Positions 35,839-47,042 of a DNA stretch of 64,000 nucleotides are shown here, in pieces. The position numbers and the translations under genes were made by a program. The number at the start of each line of letters is the position of its first letter. Position 1 is the stretch's first letter. Below the pieces are notes generated by a model, which had not been told where the DNA came from, searched no databases, and saw nothing but the letters and a program-made list of their open reading frames with translations. Source of the stretch: Beta vulgaris subsp. vulgaris (lineage: Eukaryota > Streptophyta > Magnoliopsida > Caryophyllales > Amaranthaceae); assembly GCF_026745355.1 (NCBI RefSeq), contig NC_079205.1, positions 54,828,073-54,892,072 of the forward strand. The letters run 5' to 3'.

Positions 35839-36198
35839 GGCTTCGTTTGGTAGGGCGTAAAATATGTTCAGGGTAAAATGATTTTCCTGGAAAACAATTT
35901 ACAATGGAAAACACAATTCCAAAATTAGTTTTCCGTTGTTTGGTTCGATGTAAGAAAAATGATGAAATGAAAGGAAAATGAAAGGGAAAGTAAGGAGGTA
36001 GTGAGAGGAGTGTACTAGAGAGATAAAGAAAATAGTTTCCCTTCATTTTGAAAGGAAAATGGTTTTCCATCATTGGGAAAGTAATTTTACCCCAAGGGAA
36101 AATGTTCTTACACTCTTTTGCCAACCAAACAATGTAAAAATGAAAATAGAGGAAAAAAGTTTTCCGAGAAAACGTTTTACACCCTAACAAACGGAGCC
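35839..36198. mobile_element. PIF/Harbinger (Tourist-like) MITE
   Basis: The left end GGCTTCGTTTGGTAGGGCGT is matched by the inverted right end (accctaacaaacggagcc). TTA target duplications lie at 35836-35838 and 36199-36201. Length is 360 bp. It lies about 390 bp beyond the GPAT stop codon. Confidence 0.88.
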
Positions 36199-36430
36199 TT
36201 AATCAATGAAATCTGAAAAATCACGTACATGGTGTTTCATTACACACGAAAGATACTATATACTAAGAGTTTCATCTTGAAGAAGACAATATGACAGTTT
36301 GCTACCCTATATTTTAAATACAACAATACCCAAATACCATATTCTACGTAGTTATTAGAAAATACATTTTCTTTTTTATAATTTATATTATATAAATTCT
36401 TACATGGCCGAAATGAACCTTAACATACAT

Positions 36431-36522
36431 CCTACATGGTAGAACGATCATTAATTTACTTCTGGCACAATTACACCCTACATGGTAGAACGATTATTAA
36501 TTTACTTCTGGCACAATTACAC
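36431..36522 (+). repeat. 46-bp tandem duplication in the GPAT 3' flank
   Basis: The block starting cctacatggtagaacgat occurs twice back to back with one difference, followed by a third partial start (ccctacgtg). It is probably in or near the 3' UTR. Confidence 0.85.
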
Positions 36523-36588
36523 CCTACGTGACAAGCTATTATTTTCGAAATCTAATGCAGTAAAGGATCAATTAAACACCCTATACCC

Positions 36589-39500
36589 CTAATTGACAAC
36601 TCCGCTATTTCCCACTAACATTAGATACTTGTCCTTCCTTGTCAAGGCAGTACACTTATACCCTAATGCCTTACCAATAACATCTTGAACATAATTTGCC
36701 ACTTCAAATTTAGTCCTCCCACCACTCCCACAAGTCCAAGCCTTAGGCAACTTCTCAAGGAATTGCACATAGTAGGAAGGCCATGGGTTCATCATCAAGC
36801 AGAAAGGATCAAACGCCTTAATCCCACTCGCCGTTGTCCCATAGAACATGCTAACGTTAAGTTGAATTGCAACCGGTATAATGTCATCACTAATTTGTGC
36901 AAACAAGGGACTAAACCTTAGTAAATAAGGCTCCCTACATGTTGTCCCTTCTGGGCAAATCACAATATTTCTCCCTTGGCTCAACACCTTGTGCATAATC
37001 GCGGCATCTTTCTCCCTGTTCCTTGTTAAGGCAATTGTGTATACCGGACATAGAAATGCAGACAACTTGCTTATGCCGTAGGAAAGCACAGTGCTATTCA
37101 TTCTACAAATGTATGAGATGTAGATAGAGTCGAGTACGGTTTTGTGATTGCATACATATATCATGCCCTTGGAATTTTTATTTGTGCTACTAGTAGTAGT
37201 ATTTTGCATATAGATGTGTTTTGAAGAAAGAGGCATTGATGAAGGATATCTTAGTCCACTAAAGGCTAAGATTGGCGTGGATAGTTGGTAAGGTAATAGA
37301 ATTGTAATGAATACTCTTGAGATGCTTAGGATAAACCCAAATGGTAGCCAAATAAACATAACTAGGGTGTTTATTGGTGTGGGCATAAATGCGAGCCTAC
37401 CATCATGAAATAACAAAGGTTTGGGGTACTTGTCTCTAGGAAGATTGTTCCACCTCTCCTTATCATCCTTGCTCACCACATAAATATCCTGACAAAATAG
37501 CTAATCAATTTATTATTCGTACAAGAGAAATTTTAACTACAGTAACAGATGAAAGATAAACTTCTTCATACTTGGCTAACGTAGATATTTTGAAATAATA
37601 TTACCATATCCTTAGTTAAATACATTTGTTATAGATTTTTCTTTTCTCTGTCAAAAATAAAATACATCTACAGCATTAGCATTAACAATGCATGGCCATG
37701 GGCAGACACTAGACAATCGGTTTGAACTTTGGAGTGATTATGGTAATATTTTCTAGTAGTACATGGCCTCTTAACAGTCTTACTATTATATGGTTGAAGA
37801 GAATTTATTTCGTCTCACAATAAGCTAGATAGAAAAAATTGAAATGGACCCGGTGCACACTAACTTAGTGTACACCGAGTTGGTAAGATATTAACTTCAT
37901 ATAGTGAATTCTATAGAAATATAGTGAACTTATATACAATATAGTATATTTTATTAACGAAAAACATAATGTAAAATTATATGCAATATAATAGAGGAAT
38001 TAATTAAAATATTTTAACATACAGGAAGATCTAAGTTGCGTAGTATATATCATGACATGTGTTCTAACATATGGAATGATTTAGTTTCTCCCTGATATAA
38101 TGAGTGTCTAAATGATATGGTGAGTTTTTGCTTTTTTTTTTTTTTGAATAGTAAAATTAATTCATTAATAAAAAGTCATACGACATCTACATAAGCAATC
38201 AAATCAAACAAATACATAAGTTGAATCAAACAAAAATTTCCTTCATAAAAACTACGATCGTCAAACAAATCTTGCAATGTGGAACATCTCCCGCTTATAT
38301 CGCTGGAAAATACAGCCTTGTTGGAGAGACAATCTAACGATCCCTTGTAGTCGTGAGGATGATTTTCGTCGGATTCATCTGACCGTATTCGAAAAATTGA
38401 TAACCTTTGTGATCCCGCATAATTCTTCACCAACAAAATAATTTCACGGCAATCCATTAGATCTAGTATCCCGGATTGTAACCTGTAGAAATTCCCCCTC
38501 TAAAAGAGGAGAAAAACCTGTCTTTCGAAGGAGGTCGAAAAAACTTGTCTTTCGAAGGAGGTCGAAAAACCTTGTCTTTCGAAGGAGATCGAAAAACCTT
38601 TTCTTACGAAGGAGATCGAAAACCCTTTCTTTCGAGGGAGAAATCGTTATTGGAAACCTAAAAACAAATAAAAAAAACAAAGGTGGGGGCTTTCCAACGG
38701 TAAAAACCGATGGAAGCCCCTTTAAAAATCAACAATGGAGGCTAGGGTTTTTGAAAGTAGGGAGGAAAGAGGGGAGAGAGAAAAGTTCCGTTGGTGAGTT
38801 TTTGCTTGATATAGTGTGTTTGAATGATATAGTGAGTTTCTGCATGATATAGTGTGTTTCTAAATGATATAATGAATTTATGTATGATATAGTGTGTGTC
38901 TGAATGATATAGTGAGTTTCTGTATGATATAGTGTGTGTTTGAATAATATAGTGAGATATGCATGATATAGTGTGGGTCTGAATGATATAGTGAATTTCT
39001 GCATAATATAGTGGGTTTTCGCATAATATAGTGGATTGTTCAGTAATGATATGTTATTTTGCCTGGTGCACACTAATGTTAACGTGAACCGGGTCCACAC
39101 AAGTCAGATTAATAGAGTGTCCATTTTTCCATTTATGTAGTAACTACCTCTAGTTAAGACATTGGATTGATAAGCAAAACTTGCTTGACTTTATTAATAT
39201 CCTTGAATATAATCATCTAACATTATAAACGGACTATATATGTGAGTTAGTTTGTAATACATATTAAAAGATATTATACAAACTTTTTGAAAATTTGATT
39301 ATATGATCGCCTGAATTAGTATTCCCATCTATACAAATATATTAAAAGGCGAGTGCCACGTGGCGCTCTCCCTAGGGAGTTTTAGTTCATGTAATCCATG
39401 TACACTAAAAAAAAATTAAGAAATTGCATAGTATAGGGTTTGATCTCGAGAGATCAAGTACATATACTAAAGTTCTAACCACTAGACTAAGTTGTATTTA

Positions 39501-40489
39501 GTGTTATTCTTATAAAGTATTATATTAATAAATGAAATTTTTTCTTACCCGAGGCATAGCCCGGACCTAATAACTAATTATTCTACAAAAGGTGGCAACA
39601 TATATTTTTTTTCTTCCCAAATGTGAAATCAAAGTGTTGATTTGGTTAGTTGTCATAAATTATGGTAATATGCATTGTGTTATAAATTTGTAAAGAAAAT
39701 CATTACAATTATCAAATACCAATTAGGAAGATGGTATTGTGTAGTAATGAGAATTTATAAAGGAAAATATTTTTTTATGATGAAATTTCATTAATATAGG
39801 TATTGATATTATAATTACATTATTCTTAACACCATTTACGACCACTAACCAACAAGTCGTACAAAAAATGAAGTATCACTACTTACCTTGCAATAGTTGA
39901 AGGGATCATGAGGAGTCTGGCAACATTTGTTGTTGCAAGAAATTCCAACTTTTTCACTTTGAGACATTATATGTGCAAAGGTCGTTTCTTGCTCATCATT
40001 TACTACTACATCAAGCAACCCGGTGTAATATCCACCTACAACGTTAATCTCTCTCCCAACAATGTCTTCAACACCCAAGTAATCATTGAGAAATCCTTCA
40101 ACCATAATCCTCGGTAAATTAGTCACACCCACCTTTCTACCAAACCTCATTACCACTTCAAAGCTTTCATCACCAACATTTTCCAAGAAGAACTTTGGCA
40201 AAACAGTTGTTCCAATACTAAATTTTGTCTTTTTGATGCCAAAAAAGCAAATAAAAACCATGGATTTTAACCTCATTTCCTCTTTCAAGATACACATAAA
40301 TGGGTATAGAAAGAGCAAGATTAGGGCTCTTAGTGGCCCTCCACCTTCAAAAGCTACTAACATGAAGTAAGAAAACATTGAAAATGATTTCAATAGTGTC
40401 TCTTCTACATTAAACACCAAGGTCTTGTTTTGAAGAACTTGATCATCTAACTTGGTTAGAGAAGCGTACTTATGATATTTTTGTTGCAT
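36589..40489 (-). CDS. glycerol-3-phosphate acyltransferase, GPAT2/3 type (2 exons)
   Basis: Exons are complement(39887..40489) and complement(36589..37488), joined in phase 0 (NYCK/DIYVVSKDDKE) with donor gtaagt and acceptor tttgtcag, giving 500 residues. That is the normal length for the land-plant GPAT1-8 family, which acylates glycerol 3-phosphate in endomembranes. The acyltransferase blocks NHKTVLD (residues 315-321) and PEGTTCREP (380-388) are present. The N-terminal HAD-phosphatase-like half has FNVEETLL where active phosphatases have DxDGTLL, so both motif aspartates are lost and no phosphatase activity is expected. This fits the GPAT1/2/3 side rather than the cutin-forming GPAT4/6/8. 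Hydrophobic stretches near residues 38-68 and 240-265 suit membrane anchoring. The 2.4-kb intron is largely repeats. Confidence 0.93.
37845..39097. mobile_element. TIR element filled with a 20-bp minisatellite (GPAT intron)
   Basis: The left end TGGACCCGGTGCACACTAA and the right end (acgtgaaccgggtcca) are inverted copies. The space between is a minisatellite of about 20 bp, atgatatagtgagtttctgc and variants, at 38040-38130 and 38790-39050. A retroposon splits the minisatellite. No target duplication was found, so the transposon class is open. Confidence 0.6.
38134..38791 (-). mobile_element. non-LTR retroposon, hairpin family, copy 2
   Basis: A perfect 16-bp target-site duplication, tggtgagtttttgctt, flanks it (38118-38133 and 38792-38807), and a T run at the left is the minus-strand A-tail. 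On the minus strand it begins with a pyrimidine-rich leader and AAAACCCTAGCCTCC, carries the hairpin at 38686-38720, has four to five copies of a 31-bp repeat (tctttcgaaggaggtcgaaa, 38512-38640), and ends with ttattaatgaatt before the tail. It has no reverse transcriptase, so it was mobilised in trans. Confidence 0.9.
39328..39577 (+). mobile_element. non-autonomous Helitron, copy 1 (GPAT intron)
   Basis: Starts TCTATACAAATATATTAAAA after an A and ends CTAA before a T, the A/T insertion rule of Helitrons. A hairpin-forming cccgaggcatagcccgga lies just before the end. Length is 250 bp. It is closely related to the element at 41511-41774 but inverted relative to it. Confidence 0.85.
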
Positions 40490-40567
40490 TTCTAGGGTTA
40501 AGAATATAATAGCCTCGTGACCAGTAGTAATTTGGCTTTGTTGTCAATGAAGCGTACTCATCCCATC

Positions 40568-40575
40568 TTTATATA
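40568..40575 (-). promoter_or_regulatory. GPAT TATA box
   Basis: On the minus strand cctatataaagatggg places TATATAAA about 80 bp upstream of the GPAT start codon. That is reasonable for a TATA box with a 40-50 nt leader. Confidence 0.6.
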
Positions 40576-40599
40576 GGAGGGCATGGTGTTGGCATTGCA

Positions 40600-41510
40600 A
40601 GCCCATATTACAACATGATAGTAGGGTCCGAAAATACATATTGTCACGTGGGATCTTGTTAGATTCGTCTTAATGTATATTTTTAAAATATTCTTTCGTA
40701 CCTTTTTTATTATTGATAATTAGATATATTAAAGTTGAAATTAGTGACTCGCGAACACTGGCGGATTTCGAGGGGACTTTGGGGGTTCTGCAATACCCTA
40801 AAGTGGAAAAAAAATGTGTAAATTTTAGCAGGAAAAGGTTGAGGAAGAAGGAAACTGGAAACAAAAAATAACAAAGCAAGTAAGAAATGAAAAGAGAAAA
40901 AGTATGAATCCTTGAAGAAATGAAACCATATAATAGGAGGTAGTATTTAAGTATAGTGTTTATTTGTACTCATATATGTCAGGACTCAGGAAATACATCA
41001 ACAAACAACAAAACTTACTGTAGAGGTATAGGATTTTAATGGATATTATCTAATTTTTGGATGATGAAGGTATGTTATATGGAGGAGGGTGATGAAAATT
41101 GAAAAGAGGAGAGAGAACAAATACGGCAGTGGAGAGAGAACGAGTGATAAGCGAATGAATTACAAGTAAATCACTAGTGTCTCAATATTGGTGAGCTGCT
41201 ACTTTGATTAGTGGTTCATTAAAACAATATCACTAATTGAAGTAGTGGTATATCTTAAAGAATCACTATTTCTGTTAGCGGTTTTGTTTAAAATTAAAAA
41301 GAAAAAAAAATCACTTTCAGTCCTATGTAGACGGTACCTAGGGAATTAATTTTGAAAATGGTATAAAGAGAGAAATAATTTTGTTACTAGAATTCTCTGC
41401 GAAAAAATTCGCATATTTTTGGAAGAAAGTACAATTGTATTTGAATATTTATTTATTTTCATATTTTGGCATTTATGACCTTAATTTCTAAACAACGTTT
41501 TAGGTTGTAA
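40600..41510. other. GPAT upstream region, no gene
   Basis: No coding region or assignable element. Short direct words such as aatcacta and tagtggt recur between 41170 and 41290. Confidence 0.35.
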
Positions 41511-41774
41511 CTAGTTATTAGGCCCGGGCTATGCCCCGGGAAAGAAAAAATTTCATTTATTAATATAATACTTTATGATAATAACACTAAATACAACTTA
41601 GCTTAGTGGTTAAAACTTTAGTATATGTACTTGAGATCTCGGGATCAAACCCTATACTATGCAATTTCTTAATTTTTTTATTGTACATGGATTATATGAA
41701 CTAAAACTCCATAGGGAGAGCGCCACGTGGCACATTTTCTTGTTTTCGCACGCCTTTTAATATATATGTATAGA
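41511..41774 (-). mobile_element. non-autonomous Helitron, copy 2
   Basis: On the minus strand it begins TCTATACATATATATTAAAA after an A and ends CTAG before a T. A perfect hairpin with CCCGGG arms (cccggggcatagcccggg) lies 11 nt before the end. Length is 264 bp. On the plus strand the interior carries tRNA-like boxes: TAGCTTAGTGGTTAAAAC and GGGATCAAACCC. Confidence 0.9.
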
Positions 41775-42300
41775 TATTTTGAACATAGAGTATTTTTAAA
41801 TACGATCTTACTAAAGGGTGTCCGGAGTGCTAATAAGAAACTTATTTTAATACAAAATATATTTTGTGAGAATAATTTATAAATATAAGTTTGTTATACA
41901 GCGTTCCAAGACACCTGATAACATTTGCCAATATTGTGACCAAGTTTATTTACAGTATCCCAATTTAAAAATTCTGGATCTGCCACTACTAGCAAACGTG
42001 TGAACGAAGTGGAACAACTATTAAAAAGGAGGAGGTATCTTAGAATTTGTTGAGAGTTTGAAATATTTGTTTCTTGAAGTAAGGTTGGCACACTTGTACG
42101 ACATAAAGGGATCCCAAGTATTGACACGTTTATGGAATACCGAATACATAAGCATTAACGATGGGGAGAGATGACAAAGTCTTATGGTCCATGGATAAGA
42201 TTTTTCAAGAGAGATTGTAATTCACGAGATTTGTGATGAGTGATGAGAGATCACTAATATTCGTTGATTGATTAATGATAGTTCCATGGTTTTTCCTTCT

Positions 42301-42924
42301 TCTTTTTTTTTTTAAAGAAAGAAAAGGGATTTCATTAATATTTCGCCAAACGGTACTTACAAGTCATTTCTGAAAAACATAAAATTCTAATAGAAATACA
42401 TATCATCCTAGAAATGTAAACATCACAGATTTGACTTAATTTTGCCTTAATAAAAATCTTCATCTGAAGTAATGCAATCTGTGAGTTCGCTCTGGTTCGA
42501 CATACGATCTGCAGATGCGGAAATTTCGGGATGAAAGTACTCCAATAGTCTTCCATAATTTTACAGAAGTTGTGAAACCCTAATTCTTCATGTTGAATCT
42601 CGAACTTCAACCAATGAGAATAATTTCTCATACCTAAAAACAAAAGAACCATACTCACAAGTCACAACTCCCATAGGGGAGAAGGAGATTTTCAAAACAG
42701 AAACTAAAAACCCCATAAAAGGGTTTGAGAAAATCTCATAAAGAGATACTAATTTATTGAACAAAACAAGAAAATGAACTAAAAACTGAAAATAAAAGGG
42801 AAAAAGAGGCTTACCATGGATGAAAACATCTATGGTAGCCCCCTAATTGATGAAGAAGGGGTAAGGGAGGCTAGAGTTTTAGAGAGAGAAAAGGAGAGGG
42901 GAGGCTTAGGGTTTAGAGTTTTCC
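42301..42924 (-). mobile_element. non-LTR retroposon, hairpin family, copy 3
   Basis: A perfect 17-bp target-site duplication, ccatggtttttccttct, flanks it (42284-42300 and 42925-42941), and the T run at the left is the A-tail. On the minus strand it has a pyrimidine-rich leader, AAAACTCTAGCCTCC, the hairpin at 42808-42840 and a body homologous to 6200-6480. The 3' end is atattaatgaaatccctttt plus tail. Confidence 0.93.
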
Positions 42925-42941
42925 CCATGGTTTTTCCTTCT

Positions 42942-43205
42942 AGTTTGTGAAGGTTTGCGACATTAAAACTACAATTGTCATTTCCTCTTAATTCTAAATT
43001 TTAAATTTGTTCCTATTGTTTTTTTTAATGATTGATTTTGACAAGTACCAACAAATCTAAGACTTAAAATTTTAGAATTGTGATTTTACTCTTGTATTTA
43101 GTCCTCCGTAGATTTTGATTTATTTTTGAAAAAAGTTTTCAAAATTTTGGTCTTACTCTTACTGTTTTTTTAGCTTTGAGAATTATGGTCCGTACATAAG
43201 GATGG
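42942..43205. other. spacer, nothing recognised
   Basis: AT-rich sequence between the retroposon and the hAT pair, without element ends or coding content. Confidence 0.3.
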
Positions 43206-43213
43206 ATAGGTAT

Positions 43214-43770
43214 TAGGGGTGAGCAGAAATTTCGAATACTTAGATCTAGGCTCGGACCCGATATGGACCTGTCGGGTCCAGACCTGTACCCGATCCAACT
43301 GGATCCAGGTCTGGGTCCAAGAAAATGGACCCAGTTGCATCTAATTCCAATTCTGGGTAGAATTTTGTCGGACCCGGTACTTGGTGGGTACCCGGTTTCG
43401 TTCTGGATACCCGGTTCGAGCGGGTTTAGGTCCGAGTCCCCGATACTTAGAATTGGTTTTTTTTCATATACTCATATAGAATTGGTAATAGGATAATAGT
43501 TGTTAAGTAAAGAGTTAGTACTTAGTAGGCCTTTAGACCCATTTAATTTTTTTAAAAAAATTTATAGCTCAATTGCCCATCTTAGTATGTTGTTAAACTT
43601 ACAATTGGGTACCCAATTTTGGACCTGGTACCCATCGATTCCGGGTCTGGGTGCAAAAATTTACGACCCAGTTGGACCAGTTTCAATTCCAATTTCAGAT
43701 TTTTAATACCGACTGGGTTTGGGTCTGGGTCTATGAAATTCTACCGGGTATCCGGTTGTGCTCATCCCTA
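43214..43770 (+). mobile_element. hAT-type MITE, copy 1
   Basis: TIRs TAGGGGTGAGCA and TGCTCATCCCTA, with a perfect 8-bp target-site duplication ataggtat (43206-43213 and 43771-43778). The interior is rich in gggtaccc/ggaccc words around an AT-rich centre. Length is 557 bp. Short open frames inside are not genes. Confidence 0.93.
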
Positions 43771-43798
43771 ATAGGTATATTAGTATATAAGTTATAAC

Positions 43799-44328
43799 TA
43801 GGAGGTGAGCACAACCGGGTACTCGGTAGAATTTCATAGACCCGGACCCAGTTGATATTAAAAATCTTGAATTGGAACTGCTCCTACCGGGTCCTAAAAT
43901 TTTGGACCCAGACCCGGAACCAGTGGGTACCAGGTTCGGAACTGGGTACCCAGTTGTAAGTTTAACAACATACTAAGATGGGCCAATTGAGCTATAAAAT
44001 TTTTTAAAAAAAATTAAATGGGCCTAAAGGCCTACTAAGTACTAACTTATTACTTAGCAATTATTATCCTATTACCAATTTTATATAAGTATATGAAAAA
44101 AAAACCAATTCTAATTACCGGATACCCGAGCTTAGACCCGCTCCAACCGGATACCCATAGTCGGAACCGGGCAAATCGGGTACCCACCTGGTACCGGGTC
44201 CAATAAAATTCTACCCAGAATTAGAACCGGATGCAACTAGGTCCATTTTTGAACCCAGACTCGGACCCAGTTGGTCCGGGTCCATATCGGGTCTGAGACA
44301 AGATATACGGAATTTCTATTCACCCCTA
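43799..44328 (-). mobile_element. hAT-type MITE, copy 2, inverted
   Basis: The same family as 43214-43770 in the opposite orientation, from TAGGAGGTGAGCAC to attcacccccta-like ends. The flanks gttataac (43791-43798) and attataac (44329-44336) match at 7 of 8 bases. It is an independent insertion 28 bp from copy 1. Confidence 0.9.
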
Positions 44329-44730
44329 ATTATAACCCTTTATATCATTGTAAACAAAAATTTAAAAATTAATTAACAAAAGTGAAAAACAGGGATCACC
44401 ATATCCCAGTAGAAAACTAGGGTTCTTTAGTTTTGATTTATTCCAAAGCTTTAGATCCATGGTTGAGATTTGAGAATTTGAGATGTAATAAAATTTTTGG
44501 ACCATCTATATTTATTCGTCTAATGCCTTGTAACTCCAGTCCCCTTTTCAATATTCTTGGATTCTTTTAGGCATTAATTCGAGAGTTGGGAGCTTTTCAT
44601 GTGATTTGCTAAGCATTACTCCCTTAGCTCATCGATGTCTTGATGGTTAGATTTTACAGTCGTTGCATATTTTGATGAAAGAGATATTTTTTTGTTTTTC
44701 CCTGTCTGTGGAATATCTGTTTTGATATAT

Positions 44731-44989
44731 TTTCTCCGTAATAAAATAGATGTTATACTTTGAAATTAAAATTGTTCCATTAACCTACTATCTTTGACCA
44801 TATATTTTTAGTTTTAGATAAAATCAATTCCTACTATATAATATGTTGTTTGATTTCTCTCAATGTATACTTTCATAATATTAACTTTTTTAATTTAAAC
44901 TAATACACAATTAAAGTTATTAATGGTCAAAGTATTACATCGACAAACTTAAAAGTCAAAGTGTAACATTTATTTTGTTACGGTGGAAG
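44731..44989. mobile_element. Stowaway-like MITE, decayed
   Basis: The left part ctccgtaataaaatagatgt and the right part taacatttattttgttacgg are inverted partners. Ends are eroded, with TA nearby. About 260 bp. Confidence 0.6.
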
Positions 44990-44994
44990 TACAT

Positions 44995-46319
44995 TTCGTG
45001 GTGATCTTATTTATGTCTCATACATAAAATACTTTTTCTCTTTAATTTGTCTTTCTAGTCTAGAATTTTTGTTGAGGTTGTATAAATAAGAGTCATGTCA
45101 TTTCGGGCTTGACAACCTACAAAGAGGAATGGTAATGAGTTGCACCTAGGTCATATCTTAATGATTCTAAGGGAGGCAGAGAAAAATCAAGGAGATATAA
45201 TGTGGTGATGAGAGAAAAAAAAATGGAAAGAATATATTAGGTAGGCCCCTCGTACTTCACCTCATGACAAGTCATCGTGAATATTAATTTATCGAGCTAT
45301 TTAACTTGTTAAGGTGGTAAATACAAAGAAAAAAAGTCTAAAGTGATAATGCATTACAAACATTGTAACAATACGAATGATTAAATGGACACTTGGTAAC
45401 CAGTTTAATAAGTAAAAGTCGGGTCAAATTGATTTTTTTAACCCCTTAGCTTTGATTAAATAGGTTGGTCTCTTTAAAGAAATTAGTAACCCGTCTATAT
45501 GTCATTAATGCAATCCAAATCGATCCAACCTATTAATCAGCCCTATTCCCCTATTAGTACATGTGTTCGCACAAAGGATGTTTAAGAATTGTCTCTCCTC
45601 TTTTCACCTTATTTTTGTTGAATTAATTGAAACATATCGAAACTTATTAGTTTGAGTAAAATTGAGTTTTCTTTATGAACTTATGTAAACTCATTTAAAT
45701 GAATTGAAATATTGTATCCCTTTTGTGTACAATTAATTGGTTGGTTATAATATGGTCTAAGATATATAAATTGATGGACAGTTTCGATAATTACTAACTG
45801 ATAAAATACGGTGATATTGAAAGATCAGTAGGATAAAAGTTTTAAATTTCATTTCAAGTTATTGAAATTTTAAAATCATGAAATCTTTTGAAATCTGAAA
45901 CATTTTTTTTTTTTGTAATGAAGAAGAAAACACATCCTAATTATTTGTAATTCTTATCAACGTCAATCACAAGCTTGAACCAACCATTCTTGATTTTTTT
46001 AAATTTTTTGTTGACTGGGCTCTGGGACCAATTGAATTTGTAGAATATTAATTAGAATCAGGAGGGTCCTCCAATTCAATCGTTTGGTGAGCTTATAAGG
46101 TAGGGACGCATGCAGCCAATCCATTATCATAGGCAAAGGATCCGAATGAGCAAATGTGCTTCACTTGGTTGGACCAAAAAATAAAATTAGGCTTCATCTG
46201 ATTTATTCTTGTTCTGTTGTGACCACGTTTCCTACTTTCTAAAAATTAATAAACACGTTAAACCCCGAATTAGACATTGAATTTATGGTTAACAGTTAGG
46301 AGTTAGGACTTGGGAGTAA
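44995..46319. other. intergenic, no gene recognised
   Basis: 1.3 kb of AT-rich sequence without a convincing frame, TIR pair or RNA gene. Confidence 0.35.
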
Positions 46320-46320
46320 A

Positions 46321-46511
46321 GGGGCGTTTGGTTGGAGGGTTTCAAGAAAGGGAAAGGGAATTGAGTTCCTTGTTTCCCTTTGTGAGTGTTTGGTTAGTGT
46401 GTTTTTTCAAACCCTTTACCCCTTTTTCTTATTAGGATTACTCCTTTCCCTTAGATTGATTCTCCACCACCCCCCAAGGTTTGGGATTACCCCATATCCC
46501 TCTACCATGAA

Positions 46512-46571
<60 letters not shown>

Positions 46572-47042
46572 TTTATTTTTATTTTTATTTTTATTTCTAT
46601 TTCTATTTCTATTTTTATTTTTATTTTTATTTATTATTTATTATTATTTATTATTATTATTTAATAATAATAATTATTATTTATTATTATTAATATTACT
46701 ATTTATTATTATTTATTATTTTTATATTTATGATTATTATTTAATAATAATAATTATTATTATTATTTATTATTATTTGTTATTATTTATTATTATTATT
46801 TATTATTATTTAAAAACTATTATTATAAATATTATTATTTTTATTAATATTAATTATTATTATTTATTATTATCTATTATTATTATTTGTTATTATTATT
46901 ATTTTAATAATAATAAAAATTTTCCAATTTCTTTGATGTTCCTAACCAAACAACATTTTTAATCAAAGGGAAATCCTTTCCATTCCTCTTGTAACCCTTT
47001 CTCAAACTCTTTCCCTTTCCTCTCAACGAACCAAACGGCCCC
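46321..47042. mobile_element. PIF/Harbinger (Tourist-like) MITE with ATT core
   Basis: The left end GGGGCGTTTGGTTGGAGGGT and the inverted right end (gaaccaaacggcccc) are flanked by TAA. Sub-terminal gggaaaggg / ccctttccc tracts are also inverted. The core is a long AT-rich microsatellite. The 190-codon Leu/Ile/Tyr frame across it is translated repeat, not a gene. Confidence 0.82.
46512..46640 (+). repeat. ATT and TTTTTA microsatellites
   Basis: About 19 uninterrupted att units, then a run of tttttat/tttctat hexamers. Imperfect tta/tat repeats continue to about 46915. Confidence 0.95.

Noticed and set aside
38444..38680. Possible CRISPR-like or LRR-like repeat frame
   Set aside because: The 31-bp repeats are contiguous without unique spacers and lie inside a retroposon in a eukaryotic genome; the frame lacks a leucine-rich-repeat consensus.
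43263..43706. Two open frames rich in Gly, Pro and Asp
   Set aside because: They are the ggaccc/gggtacc repeats of the hAT MITE read as codons.
46390..46962. 190-codon frame rich in Leu, Ile and Tyr
   Set aside because: It is translated ATT/TTTTTA microsatellite inside a MITE.
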